Origin: Ectobacillus sp. JY-23
GTDB taxonomy: Bacteria; Bacillota; Bacilli; Bacillales; Bacillaceae_G
Length of the DNA stretch: 64,000 nt
Reading direction: 5' to 3'
Assembly: GCF_023022965.1 (NCBI RefSeq)
Contig: NZ_CP095462.1
Coordinates: forward strand, 1,178,001-1,242,000
The translations under genes were made by a program, and so were the position numbers. Position 1 is the first letter of the stretch, and each line of letters starts with the position of its first letter. Positions 11,152 through 19,522 of the stretch are shown here, one piece after another. The notes beneath the pieces were generated by a model. The model saw nothing but the letters and a program-made list of their open reading frames with translations. It did no database searches and was not told where the DNA came from.

Positions 11152-11218
11152 AAAAGCGGAAGCGGCTCGTTCAGCTCCATAGGGCATAGGTTCTCGACAC
11201 AAAAAGGCGCTTTTTGCC
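11152..11218 (+). repeat. Interspersed palindromic repeat, truncated second copy
   Basis: Sixty-seven bases identical to 11031-11097, ending at TTTTTGCC, after which similarity stops. The 3' half of the unit, including the complementary end, is missing. Confidence 0.8.
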
Positions 11219-11349
11219 AATCCATATGTTAAAGTGTATTGGCAACATTCTTCATAATAACAACTGTCAAAATTAATTTTTTAAAATGAAATACGATAGC
11301 ATAATGAGGGTCTTTATTCAAAGACATCCTTACGAGAAGGAGGAATATC

Positions 11350-13053
11350 ATGGCTTTTGATGGACTATTTACAAGAGCACTTACCAAGGAAATACAGCCG
11401 CTTACGTCTGGGCGAATTTCTAAAATATATCAACCATCTAAATACGAGGTACTCTTACACATTCGGGCGCAGGGGAAAAATCAAAAGCTGTTACTATCAG
11501 CACATCCATCTTATGCACGCATACATCTGACCGAGCAAAGCTACACATCTCCAGCTACCCCTCCCATGTTTTGCATGCTGCTTCGCAAACATCTTGAAGG
11601 CGGTATTATTGAATGCGTAGAGCAAATTGAACTAGAACGGATTATACATATCACCGTAAGAAGCCGCAATGAAATTGGGGATGAATCGGTGAAAACACTT
11701 ATTATAGAAGTAATGGGCCGCCATAGTAACATTATTTTAACAGATGCCGATGGTACAATTATTGATAGCATTAAGCATCTATCACCAGCAGTTAATCGTC
11801 ACCGTACTGTTATGCCAGGAACCACCTATATCACTCCGCCAGCACAGCAAAAGTATAACCCGCTTGCAATAGAAACAACACAGGAATTTCTCATGCCACT
11901 TGATTTTTTAGCCGGCAAAATGGACAAGCAGCTCGTTGATCGCTTTGCAGGACTGTCACCCTTATTGGCACAAGAAATAACGGCAACAGCCAAGCTCATA
12001 AACGAAACAGCTTTAGCAGCGGCTTTCTTTTCTGTCCTCGCAGCTGTTAAAGAGCATCGGTATCATCCTGTAATGATTACAACAGAAACGAAGGAGCATT
12101 TTTATATGATTCCTCTTTCACACGTAAAAGGGGAGATTAAAGCTTTCGCATCCATCAGCTCCCTTCTCGATCGATTTTTCTTTGGAAAGGGCGAACGTGA
12201 CCGTGTGAAACAACAGGCGCATGACTTAGAAAAATTTATGAGCAATGAGCTTGCTAAAAATGAAAAAAAGCTCCAGAAGCTCATAAAAACGTTAAAAGAT
12301 GCTGAAAAAGCCGAGCAATATCAGCTATACGGTGAGTTGCTAACAGCCAACATGTACGCAATTAAAAAAGGAGATAAGGAAGCCACTGTCGTTAACTATT
12401 ATGACGAAAACGGCAAAACCGTGACAATTACCCTTAACCCTTTAAAAACACCACCTGAAAATGCGCAGCATTATTTTTCAAAATATCAAAAAGCAAAAAA
12501 CTCCGTCACCATTGTCGAGGAGCAAATCGAAAAAACAAAACAAGAAATATTTTACTTTGAAGGCCTAATGCAGCAAATGGAATCCGCTTCGCAAAAAGAC
12601 ATTGAGGAAATTCGCGAAGAACTTGTAGAAGAAGGCTACATGCGCGCACGTGGCAAAACACAGAAAAAACAAAAACCAACAAAGCCAGTCTTAGACCGCT
12701 ATGAATCCAGCGATGGTACTGAAATTTTAGTTGGTAAGAATAATAAGCAAAACGATTTTCTTACCAACAAGCTTGCTAGACGAGATGAGATTTGGCTTCA
12801 CACGAAGGATATCCCAGGCTCACACGTTGTAATCCGTTCCCTAGAACCGAGTGAGCAAACCCTAAAAGAAGCAGCAATTCTCGCTGCCTACTTTAGTAAA
12901 GCAAAAAACTCCAGCTCTGTTCCTGTCGATTTCACGAAAATTCGCAACGTAAAAAAACCGAGTGGCGCTAAACTAGGATTTGTGACATACGACCAACAAA
13001 AGACTCTCTATGTGACACCAGATGAAGATGTGGTCATGAAGCTGAAATGTTGA
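11350..13053 (+). CDS. rqcH: Ribosome quality control protein RqcH (NEMF/Tae2-like, YloA; fibronectin-binding-like)
   Basis: The 567-residue protein starts [18 protein letters not shown], the NFACT-N domain. A central coiled-coil follows (about 290-440, lysine- and glutamate-rich), and the C-terminal NFACT-R domain begins around [18 protein letters not shown] with [19 protein letters not shown]. RqcH binds split 50S subunits carrying stalled peptidyl-tRNA and recruits Ala-tRNA for alanine tailing. A GAGAAGGAGG site lies six bases from the ATG. It is divergent from yloB, and ylmH, another ribosome quality control factor, is also in the window. Confidence 0.94.
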   Translation: MAFDGLFTRALTKEIQPLTSGRISKIYQPSKYEVLLHIRAQGKNQKLLLSAHPSYARIHLTEQSYTSPATPPMFCMLLRKHLEGGIIECVEQIELERIIHITVRSRNEIGDESVKTLIIEVMGRHSNIILTDADGTIIDSIKHLSPAVNRHRTVMPGTTYITPPAQQKYNPLAIETTQEFLMPLDFLAGKMDKQLVDRFAGLSPLLAQEITATAKLINETALAAAFFSVLAAVKEHRYHPVMITTETKEHFYMIPLSHVKGEIKAFASISSLLDRFFFGKGERDRVKQQAHDLEKFMSNELAKNEKKLQKLIKTLKDAEKAEQYQLYGELLTANMYAIKKGDKEATVVNYYDENGKTVTITLNPLKTPPENAQHYFSKYQKAKNSVTIVEEQIEKTKQEIFYFEGLMQQMESASQKDIEEIREELVEEGYMRARGKTQKKQKPTKPVLDRYESSDGTEILVGKNNKQNDFLTNKLARRDEIWLHTKDIPGSHVVIRSLEPSEQTLKEAAILAAYFSKAKNSSSVPVDFTKIRNVKKPSGAKLGFVTYDQQKTLYVTPDEDVVMKLKC

Positions 13054-13149
13054 AACAGGTGAATTCTCGACGGGTGATATATGATAAAGCCTTACTAAAC
13101 AATCAAATAATGTATTATAGTCTTAACTGAAAAAAACTTCCCATATGAA

Positions 13150-13202
13150 AATACCCCTGTGGCAACGCCCGTTATGATTAAAGACATTGCCACAGGGGTA
13201 TT
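13150..13202. terminator. Large hairpin downstream of rqcH (possible terminator)
   Basis: A perfect 16-bp inverted repeat AATACCCCTGTGGCAA / TTGCCACAGGGGTATT (13150-13165 and 13187-13202) encloses a 21-base loop. It lies 96 bases past the rqcH stop. The following plus-strand sequence has only short T runs, so it is a weak classical terminator; it might also be a mobile-element or repeat end. Confidence 0.5.
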
Positions 13203-13277
13203 ATGATTTTAAATAATCAACAAGATAAATAGAATCACTATTTTCTAGTGTTATTCTTCGCTTTACCTTCAACGTTT

Positions 13278-13791
13278 TCAGGTCTCTGACAATAATGACT
13301 GTTGTCTTATCGTGATTCTAGTGTATGCCTCTTGAGCGCTTAAATCATTGTTGAGCACTTTCTCACCTTGACTACTTGGTATAATTTCTATTTTGGGCTC
13401 TTTCTCTTTAAACGAAATTGTTGCTAGGAAAGCAATTTTGTCAGATTTATCTTTTGCTTCATGAACTTCTATATCTACAAGAATTTTATTGTCATCAATT
13501 AAAACATTTTTATTATACGCAATACCAGCAATATTCTCAGAGAGCTCTGAAAAATCCATCTGATGGTGCAAAACGCTTATCCGTAATGCGGTGCTTGTCC
13601 ACAACTTTTCCATTGTCATTTATCTCAATTATATACCCTTCTTCCTTGAACGGGTCAGTAAGATGGAATAATAAATAATTGCCTTTCTTACTTGGCGAAA
13701 ACTCTGTAACATTTTTGATTTTCCCCGATTGTGTACATCCAACGAGGAAAAACAGAATAACTAGAAAATAGGTGCAGACTTTCATTATCAT
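13278..13791 (-). pseudogene. Small lipoprotein gene broken by a one-base frameshift
   Basis: The first frame starts at the ATG at 13791 with AGGAG six bases upstream. It encodes a lipoprotein signal MIMKVCTYFLVILFFLVGC with a lipobox LVGC. It reads in frame to about 13555 and then shifts. The second frame (from about 13549 to the stop at 13278) continues the same protein with SELSENIAGIAYNKNVLID. The switch falls at a run of five A residues (plus strand 13550-13554). Four would give DGFSELSEN in one frame, for a protein of about 170 residues. Function unknown. Sequencing error cannot be excluded, but neighbours are also broken. Confidence 0.7.
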
Positions 13792-13835
13792 AAGAATCTC
13801 CTGGAGTTGATATTTGGCTTTATGAAAAAATAGTA

Positions 13836-14306
13836 AGTGCGTTTTATGCGCATTTTAAGGATAAAGAGGAGATTTTTTTAATAATTATGGATGAAAGGAT
13901 GCGACTCCATCAGCAAATTGCACATGAAAATTTCAGCTCTGACACTAAGAATTCTCCGGACATCATTAATCTTGTTACGTCGTATATAATTGAAGTTACC
14001 CAAAAGGAATTGTGGGTACCCCTGTACATTGAATTTTTGGCAAACTCTCATCGGTCTGAAGAAATGAAAAATCGCATGTCAGGCATGTATGAAGCGTGGA
14101 GAGGCATGCTTGTACAAATTATTGACAAACTTCGAGAGGAAAACGTTATTCAATCTAAACTCCCTTCAGACTTGCTAGCAACAACAATTATAGCCATCTT
14201 TGATGGGTTTAATATTCAGCATCAGCAAGATAACACCATAGAGGTACGCAAGCAAATTCAAGTTGTTTCAGAATTACTTTTCATGGATGAAATTAATTGT
14301 TCTTGA
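13836..14306 (+). pseudogene. TetR-family regulator lacking its DNA-binding N-terminus
   Basis: The frame contains AFYAHFKDKEEIFLIIMDER, the end of a TetR helix-turn-helix (recognition helix followed by YxHFxxKEEI), then a helical ligand-binding domain up to the stop at 14306. Upstream of about 13836 the frame no longer looks like TetR and has no start codon. The first internal ATG (13887) has no well-placed ribosome-binding site. About 35-40 N-terminal residues, including most of the HTH, are gone. The break lies directly beside the start of the broken lipoprotein gene. Confidence 0.7.
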
Positions 14307-14640
14307 CAATTTAGTTTCAATTTACACTCAAGCATTTTAATTACTAATATGGAAGTTAAATTAATGAATAATTATTTATTAAATCTAAAGATAATATAGC
14401 TAAACCTTTGTTCTGCAGAATTATTTACGTACCTTTTTGCAGATTTTATCGCAGAAAGGCACGTGAGCTTCTTTGAAATTACAATAATGTCTGTTGAAAC
14501 CTATTCACCACTGACTGCAGGCCGTTCGTGTTCGCCTCACATTGTTTCTAAAATGTAAAATTCCTCCTCCGTTCACCCACTCACCATCTTCGTATTCCCC
14601 CATATCCTATAATCACACCACACAAAAGGATGTGATCCCT
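14307..14640. other. Intergenic region upstream of the split permease
   Basis: No gene is seen in 334 bases. It holds an imperfect inverted repeat ACGTACCTTTTTGC / GCAGAAAGGCACGT (14427-14440 and 14451-14464; 12 of 14 paired, ten-base loop) and a TATAAT at 14608-14613 with no clear -35, about 27 bases before the permease ATG. Confidence 0.5.
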
Positions 14641-15094
14641 ATGGTCATTGAACTCACAGCCCTCCACTGGCTGTACGTTTTCTTCTTGCTTTCCATCATC
14701 GGCTTCTTTCTCTTCCGCAAAGATACAACTCTCATCTCCATTGTTATGATTTTCATTCTAGCTCTTGTCGCAACAAGCTCTGTCAGCATGGCTGTATCTG
14801 GTATTTTTAACAACTTCATTTACGCAATTACGGAACTTCTCCCCACCATTCTCATCATCTCAGTCATCGTCTCCATGAGCAATCTACTGATTCGAACGGG
14901 CATTAATGATGTGATGATTTCTCCGTTTGCTAGTCTGATTCGCACACCAGCACTCGCATACTGGGTGACTGGTTTGCTAATGATGGTCATTTCCCTTTTC
15001 TTCTGGCCATCACCGGCGGTTGCGCTGATAGGTGCCGTACTTCCTCCTGTCGCTCTTCGTGTCGGACTACCCGCAATTGGTGTAGCGAACGCAA
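14641..15094 (+). pseudogene. Integral membrane permease, N-terminal fragment (interrupted by insertion)
   Basis: The frame from the ATG at 14641 encodes about 150 residues of membrane helices, with TELLPTILIISVIVSMSN and FFWPSPAVALIGAVLPPVA, up to GLPAIGVA. It then runs into foreign sequence (NASKGTSFGYQRFLCL) and stops at 15138. The remainder resumes at 17214. The whole would be a permease of about 450 residues resembling the GntP/ArsB-NhaD type of ion or organic-acid transporters; the substrate is not inferable. Frame upstream of 14641 (to 14542) is not part of the protein. Confidence 0.75.
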
Positions 15095-15096
15095 GC

Positions 15097-15130
15097 AAAG
15101 GAACCTCTTTTGGTTATCAGAGGTTCCTTT
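15097..15130 (+). terminator. Hairpin at left end of insert
   Basis: An 11-bp perfect stem with a 12-base loop, followed by GTTTATAAG. It could terminate transcription coming from the permease promoter, and it contains the left inverted repeat. Confidence 0.5.
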
Positions 15131-15481
15131 GTTTATAAGAACAATCTATACATATCCCCAAAAAGGAATATACATTCGCCCTGTGAAATTGGCTAGAATA
15201 GCCTCACTTTGTACCTTCCATCTCCTAATGAAAGCTTCCTTCCATACAATACCGATATAATGAGATCGCATTTGTATACCCCGTTACGTTGATGGGTGGT
15301 ACTTTCAACATAACAGATATACGGATATTTTTTTATAGTTATATTGAATTTTTTTTCGTCAAGAACAGACTTTAGTGTAAATCTAATTTAAATTTTCTAA
15401 ATATATATACTATTGCGCGTATTTATGTATAATTTATTTAACGGAAAAATATTGCATGGAATCTGAGAAAAGAGGTAACTT
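15131..15481. other. Upstream region of the secreted toxin-like gene
   Basis: About 350 AT-rich bases. A TATAAT at 15428-15433 lies about 40 bases before the ribosome-binding site, without a good -35. On the minus strand 15146-15311 shows a short degenerate-looking frame (ATG at 15309-15311, TAG at 15225-15227, then a shifted frame to 15146). It is not recognised and may be a gene relic or chance. Confidence 0.4.
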
Positions 15482-16276
15482 ATGTCTCATCTTGTAAAAT
15501 TTATAGTATCCTTAATGGCATCTCTATTGTTCTTTTCAGCCACAGCTCCCACTTTCGCTAGAGCCGAATCAACTGATTCAACTAATGTTGAACAAGTAAC
15601 TTCACCTCAACATTTGTCTGCTGACAGTGAGGTAAATCACCCAGATGTTAATGGAGAACCTGTGGAAGTATGGGGGACTATAGATGAAAATGGATTCCCT
15701 GTAGAGACCTCTGAATTTACCGATGTACATGAAGAAGAGGTATACACAATTCCGGGCATAAAGACTATGAAAGACCCTCAGTACAATCCAGCAGCCGCTA
15801 GAATTCTTATCTATGCTACTCAAATTGCTTGGAAAGGTGTAAAGACTTATTATAAAGTAAAAGAAGCTAAGGTAGAACAAGCCATTGAAGACTACTACGG
15901 GTCTTGCTTTTCAAGGTACACTGACCTTAAAGTGATTAAGCTTGAAGGTTCAAGTAAAACCATTGTCTTGGAACATGGAACACAAGATTGGGGAATGGAG
16001 CATATTCTTTCTAAACACCATCCAGGATACTGGACAGGTCTAGGGTACGGTTCCACTAATACCTTCTTTGATGACTCTTTTACGTTCAGTGACATTGAGA
16101 ACGTAATTATTACTGTTGCAAACTATGGGAATAATGAAAAAACCATCTTAAATAATTACAGCAAGAAAGTTGTTTTGGATGGTTACTATCAAAACAAAGC
16201 ATACAGACTTGTTATTACAAATGGCTCTATCACTACAGTTTACCCGTACAAGTGGAACTATGGAATTTCTCAATAA
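15482..16276 (+). CDS. Secreted putative toxin with C-terminal His-rich nuclease-like domain
   Basis: The 264-residue protein has a Sec signal peptide (MSHLVKFIVSLMASLLFFSA, likely cut after ARA at residue 28). An acidic, Ser/Thr-rich linker spans about 29-100, and a helical segment about 103-140. The C-terminal domain (about 148-264) contains EHGTQDWGMEHILSKHH (H165, H174, H179, H180), then DIENVIITV and a final AYRLVITNGSITTVYP strand pattern. A HILxxH motif followed by this strand layout resembles BECR-fold (barnase/EndoU/colicin E5/RelE-like) toxin domains and, from memory, SAR2788-type secreted toxins. AGAGGTAACTT precedes the ATG. Enzymatic activity is inferred, not shown. Confidence 0.6.
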   Translation: MSHLVKFIVSLMASLLFFSATAPTFARAESTDSTNVEQVTSPQHLSADSEVNHPDVNGEPVEVWGTIDENGFPVETSEFTDVHEEEVYTIPGIKTMKDPQYNPAAARILIYATQIAWKGVKTYYKVKEAKVEQAIEDYYGSCFSRYTDLKVIKLEGSSKTIVLEHGTQDWGMEHILSKHHPGYWTGLGYGSTNTFFDDSFTFSDIENVIITVANYGNNEKTILNNYSKKVVLDGYYQNKAYRLVITNGSITTVYPYKWNYGISQ

Positions 16277-16460
16277 AATGCTTTTCTCTAGCTAGAAATT
16301 TGCGCATAGAGACGAACATTATAGATATTAGCACTTCAATTGTCCCCTAAAATGCATCATCATACCCGTTTCTTAAACAGGGCATTCTTACGGAAAACTT
16401 TACTTCAACTCTCTTTGTATGTACTTTATGAGAAGCATCAACGTATTCCAATACACCTTG

Positions 16461-16487
16461 ATATGGCTCCACAAAGCGGGGCCATAT
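16461..16487 (+). terminator. Hairpin between toxin-like gene and downstream ORF
   Basis: A 10-bp stem ATATGGCTCC / GGGGCCATAT (one G-T pair, seven-base loop) is followed by TCTATTT. It lies 185 bases after the toxin-like gene and just before the ribosome-binding site of the next gene. It may attenuate read-through; the T run is weak. Confidence 0.45.
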
Positions 16488-16508
16488 TCTATTTGGGAGG
16501 AAGATAAT

Positions 16509-17060
16509 TTGTTTACAATAGCTACTTATTTAGCAAGACCTAAGAAGCAAATTGAAGAAGCTTTAGGGTTTTACTCCGACACCAGCTTCATTGAGCATCC
16601 TGATATTTGCTACGTAAATATTAGAAATGAGAGGGAAGTTAAAGAGTATTTAAAAAATGGAGTAATAACACCTGAGTACCTTAATACATCTATCTTGATG
16701 AAATTGCGAGATGTTACAGTATTAGGATTGGATGTACGTAGCTTAAATTTATGGGAAGACATAATCAATCTTCTACAGCAGTATGCTGACTATCAGGAGG
16801 CTGAGGTGGTTCTTGGAACAACTCCTGTTATCCTTAAAATTACACCTATCAATAGTGAAAAAGTAAATTGGCAGGTTATATATGAGTTTGAGGAAGATAG
16901 AACAAAATCCTTTGAACTAGTTGGGCAAATATTAGTTAAACATTTAATTTCCTCCGGGAAAGAGTATTTCTCTTTACTCATTAGCTATGATTTACCTAAT
17001 AAAGATGCACTCAAAAAGAATTTACAGCAACTCCATTCTTTAGAGGCGGTGCTTTTTTAG
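16509..17060 (+). CDS. Hypothetical cytosolic protein, candidate immunity protein
   Basis: The frame is open from 16419, but GGGAGG (16495-16500) stands eight bases before a TTG at 16509. The hairpin at 16461-16487 lies inside the extension, so a TTG start giving 183 residues (MFTIATYLARPKKQIEEAL) is preferred. No signal peptide, membrane helix or known motif is seen. The sequence is rich in acidic residues, with alternating predicted helices and strands. I do not recognise the family. Its position directly after a secreted toxin-like gene, same strand and inside the same insert, is the reason for proposing immunity. Confidence 0.55.
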   Translation: MFTIATYLARPKKQIEEALGFYSDTSFIEHPDICYVNIRNEREVKEYLKNGVITPEYLNTSILMKLRDVTVLGLDVRSLNLWEDIINLLQQYADYQEAEVVLGTTPVILKITPINSEKVNWQVIYEFEEDRTKSFELVGQILVKHLISSGKEYFSLLISYDLPNKDALKKNLQQLHSLEAVLF

Positions 17061-17213
17061 AAAATTCAAGGCTCTAAACAATGGATGGAACCTTAATGCA
17101 TATCTGTTAAATGTTGTAAATGTCTCTCCAAGCCATTCTCATAGCAGAGGGCAAACACCGCCTGTGGACCATTACAGAATTCAGTTTTAGCTAAAACAAA
17201 TAGGTTCCTTTGC

Positions 17214-18171
17214 TATCCATCGGAGTAGCAATGGCAATGAACCTCTTTGGTCATGGCATAGCGCTCTCCGGAGACTTTGTGATTCAAGGTGCACCAAAGC
17301 TGACGGCGGATGCAGCAGGTATTCCTGTTGCAGATGTAGTTGCTGCCAGTGTTCCCCTTGTTATTGTAATGGGAATTGTAACAACACTTACTGCTTTTTT
17401 CTTTCTGCGTCGCGATATGAAAAACGGTACATTAGGCCCTCCTTCGTATACAGATATTACTAACGAGCCGCAACTACCAGTGCTTTTATCAACTGCTTGG
17501 AAACGTATCTTAGCCATTTTTATTCCTGTTTTATATGCACTTGATATTTATCTCATGGTTCGCTTCAATCTACAAGGTGGTGATGCCACTGCACTGATTG
17601 GTGGCACCACAATTGCCATCATGCTAATCATTATGCTTCTTGCTTATAAAGGAGCAGCGCTTGAAAAAACAACAAGTTATTTAATTGAAGGCTTACAATT
17701 TGGCTTTAAAATTTTGGTCCGGTTATTCCGATTGCTGCTTTATTTTACCTAGGAGATAGCGGATTCCCAAAAATTATTGGGGAATATTTACCTAAAGGCT
17801 CGAATGGAATTATCAACGACCTAGGTGTTGCTCTCTCCCATGCGATGCCGATCAATGAAAATGTAGCAGCCGTCACATTAACCACAATTGGTACAATTAC
17901 AGGTCTTGATGGATCAGGCTTTTCTGGTATTTCGTTAGTCGGGTCTATTGCAAACCTATTTGCAAATGCTATTGGTCACGGCGTGGCAACATTGACTGCA
18001 CTTGGGCAAGTGGCTGCCATTTGGGTAGGCGGTGGAACGCTCATTCCATGGGCGCTTATTCCAGCGGCAGCGATTTGTAAAGTAGATCCTTTTGATCTTG
18101 CCCGTCGCAACTTTCTGCCAGTTATGATTGGATTGCTTGTAACTACTGTCGTTGCGATGTTTCTCATTTAA
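17214..18171 (+). pseudogene. Integral membrane permease, C-terminal fragment with a one-base frameshift
   Basis: This resumes the interrupted permease with IGVAMAMNLFGHGIALSGDF and QGAPKLTADAAGIPVADV. At the TTTT run (17712-17715) the frame breaks. With five T residues it would continue GFKIFGPVIPIAALFYLGD and on through MPINENVAAVTLTTIGTI to the stop at 18171. The gene is therefore broken twice, by the insert and by a one-base deletion. Later helices (FANAIGHGVATLTALGQVA, VMIGLLVTTVVAMFLI) are intact. Confidence 0.75.
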
Positions 18172-18196
18172 TGAAGCGACATACCTCAAATCCTCA

Positions 18197-18234
18197 AAAG
18201 GCATCGTCTATACTACATAGACGATGCCTTTTTA
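18197..18234 (+). terminator. Intrinsic terminator after the permease
   Basis: A perfect 15-bp stem AAAGGCATCGTCTAT / ATAGACGATGCCTTT (18197-18211 and 18217-18231, five-base loop) runs into TTTTTACTTT. It lies 25 bases after the permease stop. Confidence 0.85.
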
Positions 18235-18564
18235 CTTTAGAAAACTTCTTATTTCTTCTATAAATGCCATACAGCTAGCGATGTATTGCCAGTACGTCTC
18301 CATTCACCGCTATCAAGCGATGTCATTACAAGTACGCTATTGCATACTTATACTACTTGAAGTAGGGGTTTCTCATCAAAAAGAATAGAATTTTCCCATT
18401 AAGATGGATTTTTTATTACAAAAATATTACACAGTTCATTTAAAAATACTCTTTGTAAAAATACTGTAATATCTTTTAAAAGTATTTTAATCTAATATTA
18501 TAGATATTTGTTATACAATAAGAGCATATAGAGAGAAACAAAGATTTGAAAGGGGCATGTCGTA
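18235..18564. promoter_or_regulatory. Regulatory region upstream of the ArsR-type gene
   Basis: The AT-rich stretch contains AAAAATACT twice as a direct repeat 15 bases apart (18442-18450 and 18457-18465) and once inverted as AGTATTTT (18481-18488). This resembles an operator set for a small HTH regulator, possibly the adjacent ArsR-type protein acting on itself. A weak near-repeat, AGCGATGT followed by AGTACG, occurs twice around 18275-18345. No gene is seen. Promoter boxes are not clear. Confidence 0.4.
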
Positions 18565-18864
18565 ATGCAAAAAGAAAAAACAATAGATAGTCAAGAGTAT
18601 GTAGATGGAGCTGAGTTTTTAAAAGTTACAGCTCACCAAGTTCGTTTGGGCTTATTGAATTTCCTTCTTGAAAATGGTCCAACTAACGTAACTACTTTAT
18701 ATCAAGAATTTGAAATGCCGCAAAGTACAATCAGCCAGCATTTAGCGAAACTAAAACAAGCACGTATTATTAGAGGAAACCGTAAAGGTCTAGAAATTTA
18801 CTACCACTTCTTTGATGAAACTATGCAAAGCAGAATGAAGACTATTTTAAAAACAATTGCATAA
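18565..18864 (+). CDS. ArsR/SmtB-family winged-helix transcriptional regulator
   Basis: The 99-residue protein has a winged helix: VRLGLLNFLLENG, then the recognition helix in MPQSTISQHLAKLKQARII, then the wing RGNRKGLEIYYHFFDE. There is no cysteine and no metal-site motif such as ELCVCDL, so it is not a classical arsenic or cadmium sensor; redox, small-molecule or partner sensing is possible. AAAGGGG precedes the ATG. It stands alone between two terminators and may regulate itself. Confidence 0.85.
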   Translation: MQKEKTIDSQEYVDGAEFLKVTAHQVRLGLLNFLLENGPTNVTTLYQEFEMPQSTISQHLAKLKQARIIRGNRKGLEIYYHFFDETMQSRMKTILKTIA

Positions 18865-18870
18865 TAAATA

Positions 18871-18897
18871 AAAAAACCTGTCCTAGACAGGTTTTTT
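18871..18897. terminator. Bidirectional terminator between the arsR-type gene and pyrE
   Basis: A perfect 12-bp stem AAAAAACCTGTC / GACAGGTTTTTT with a three-base loop. The flanking A and T tracts make it functional on both strands for the convergent genes. Confidence 0.9.
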
Positions 18898-18899
18898 CA

Positions 18900-19522
18900 T
18901 TATACAAGAGCCCATTCGGATGGATTTTGTCTCCACTCTTGCAGTTTTTGAATGTCTTCGCTAGAAATAATTCCTTTGTCAGCTGCCACTTCCACTAGCG
19001 TAGAATAATCACTAAGTGTATGAGATTGTATCTTCGCACTGTTAAGCAGCTGCTTCCCCTTATCCAATTCATATGTAAAGATAGCTACTACGCCTAGTAC
19101 TTCACAACCAGCTTCACGCAGGGCCTCCACACATGTAATTGCACTACCTCCAGTAGAAATTAAATCTTCTACTACGACGACTTTTTGTCCCTCTGTTACC
19201 TTACCTTCAATTTGATTGCTTTTGCCGTGGCTTTTCGCTTTACTACGCACATAGCACATCGGCTTATCTAAAATATCGCTTACCCATGCGGCATGTGCAA
19301 TACCTGCTGTGGCTGTTCCAGCAATCATTTCCGCTTCAGGGAAATGTGTTTCAATCAACTCAGCCAAACCTTTAGCAATCTCTTTTCTCACGTTCGGATA
19401 GGACAAAGTCAAACGATTGTCACAGTAAATAGGGGACTTAATTCCTGATGACCATGTGAACGGATTGTTAGGCTGTAAAAACACAGCTCCTATTTCTAAT
19501 AGATGTGAAGCGATTTGTTGTT

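Larger units (their letters stand above)
10958..11349. other. yloB-rqcH divergent intergenic region
   Basis: The 392 bases hold a tandem pair of an interspersed-type repeat (11031-11218, listed separately) and the unresolved promoters of yloB (minus) and rqcH (plus). A TATAAT at 11019-11024 with TTCAGA 17 bases upstream (10996-11001) could be a plus-strand promoter, but it would transcribe through the repeats. No credible gene is seen; an open frame on the minus strand at 10986-11225 is made of repeat sequence. Confidence 0.6.
15095..17213. mobile_element. 2.1-kb insert carrying a putative toxin-immunity pair, bounded by a 12-bp inverted repeat
   Basis: The left end reads GCAAAGGAACCT (15095-15106) and the right end AGGTTCCTTTGC (17202-17213), a perfect 12-bp inverted repeat at the exact places where permease homology stops and resumes. 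The left end also forms a hairpin, AAAGGAACCTC / GAGGTTCCTTT (15097-15107 and 15120-15130). A 14-bp palindrome GTTTTAGCTAAAAC (17184-17197) lies just inside the right end. No transposase is encoded. No target duplication touches the ends, although IGVA codons occur on both sides with silent differences. The element type is an inference. Confidence 0.6.

Noticed and set aside
10986-11225. 79-codon minus-strand frame in the yloB-rqcH gap
   Set aside because: It is composed of the tandem repeat and has an internally duplicated translation; no ribosome-binding site or known protein pattern.
13887-14306. Intact 139-residue regulator starting at ATG 13887
   Set aside because: The frame upstream continues the TetR HTH end and there is no suitable ribosome-binding site, so it is treated as a truncated TetR gene.
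14542-14640. N-terminal extension of the permease frame
   Set aside because: Proline- and serine-rich non-membrane sequence with no ribosome-binding site; ATG at 14641 gives a proper membrane-protein start.
15146-15311. Short minus-strand frame with one shift (28 codons then about 26 more) inside the insert
   Set aside because: Translation looks protein-like but is too short and unrecognised to call a gene relic; mentioned only in the region entry.
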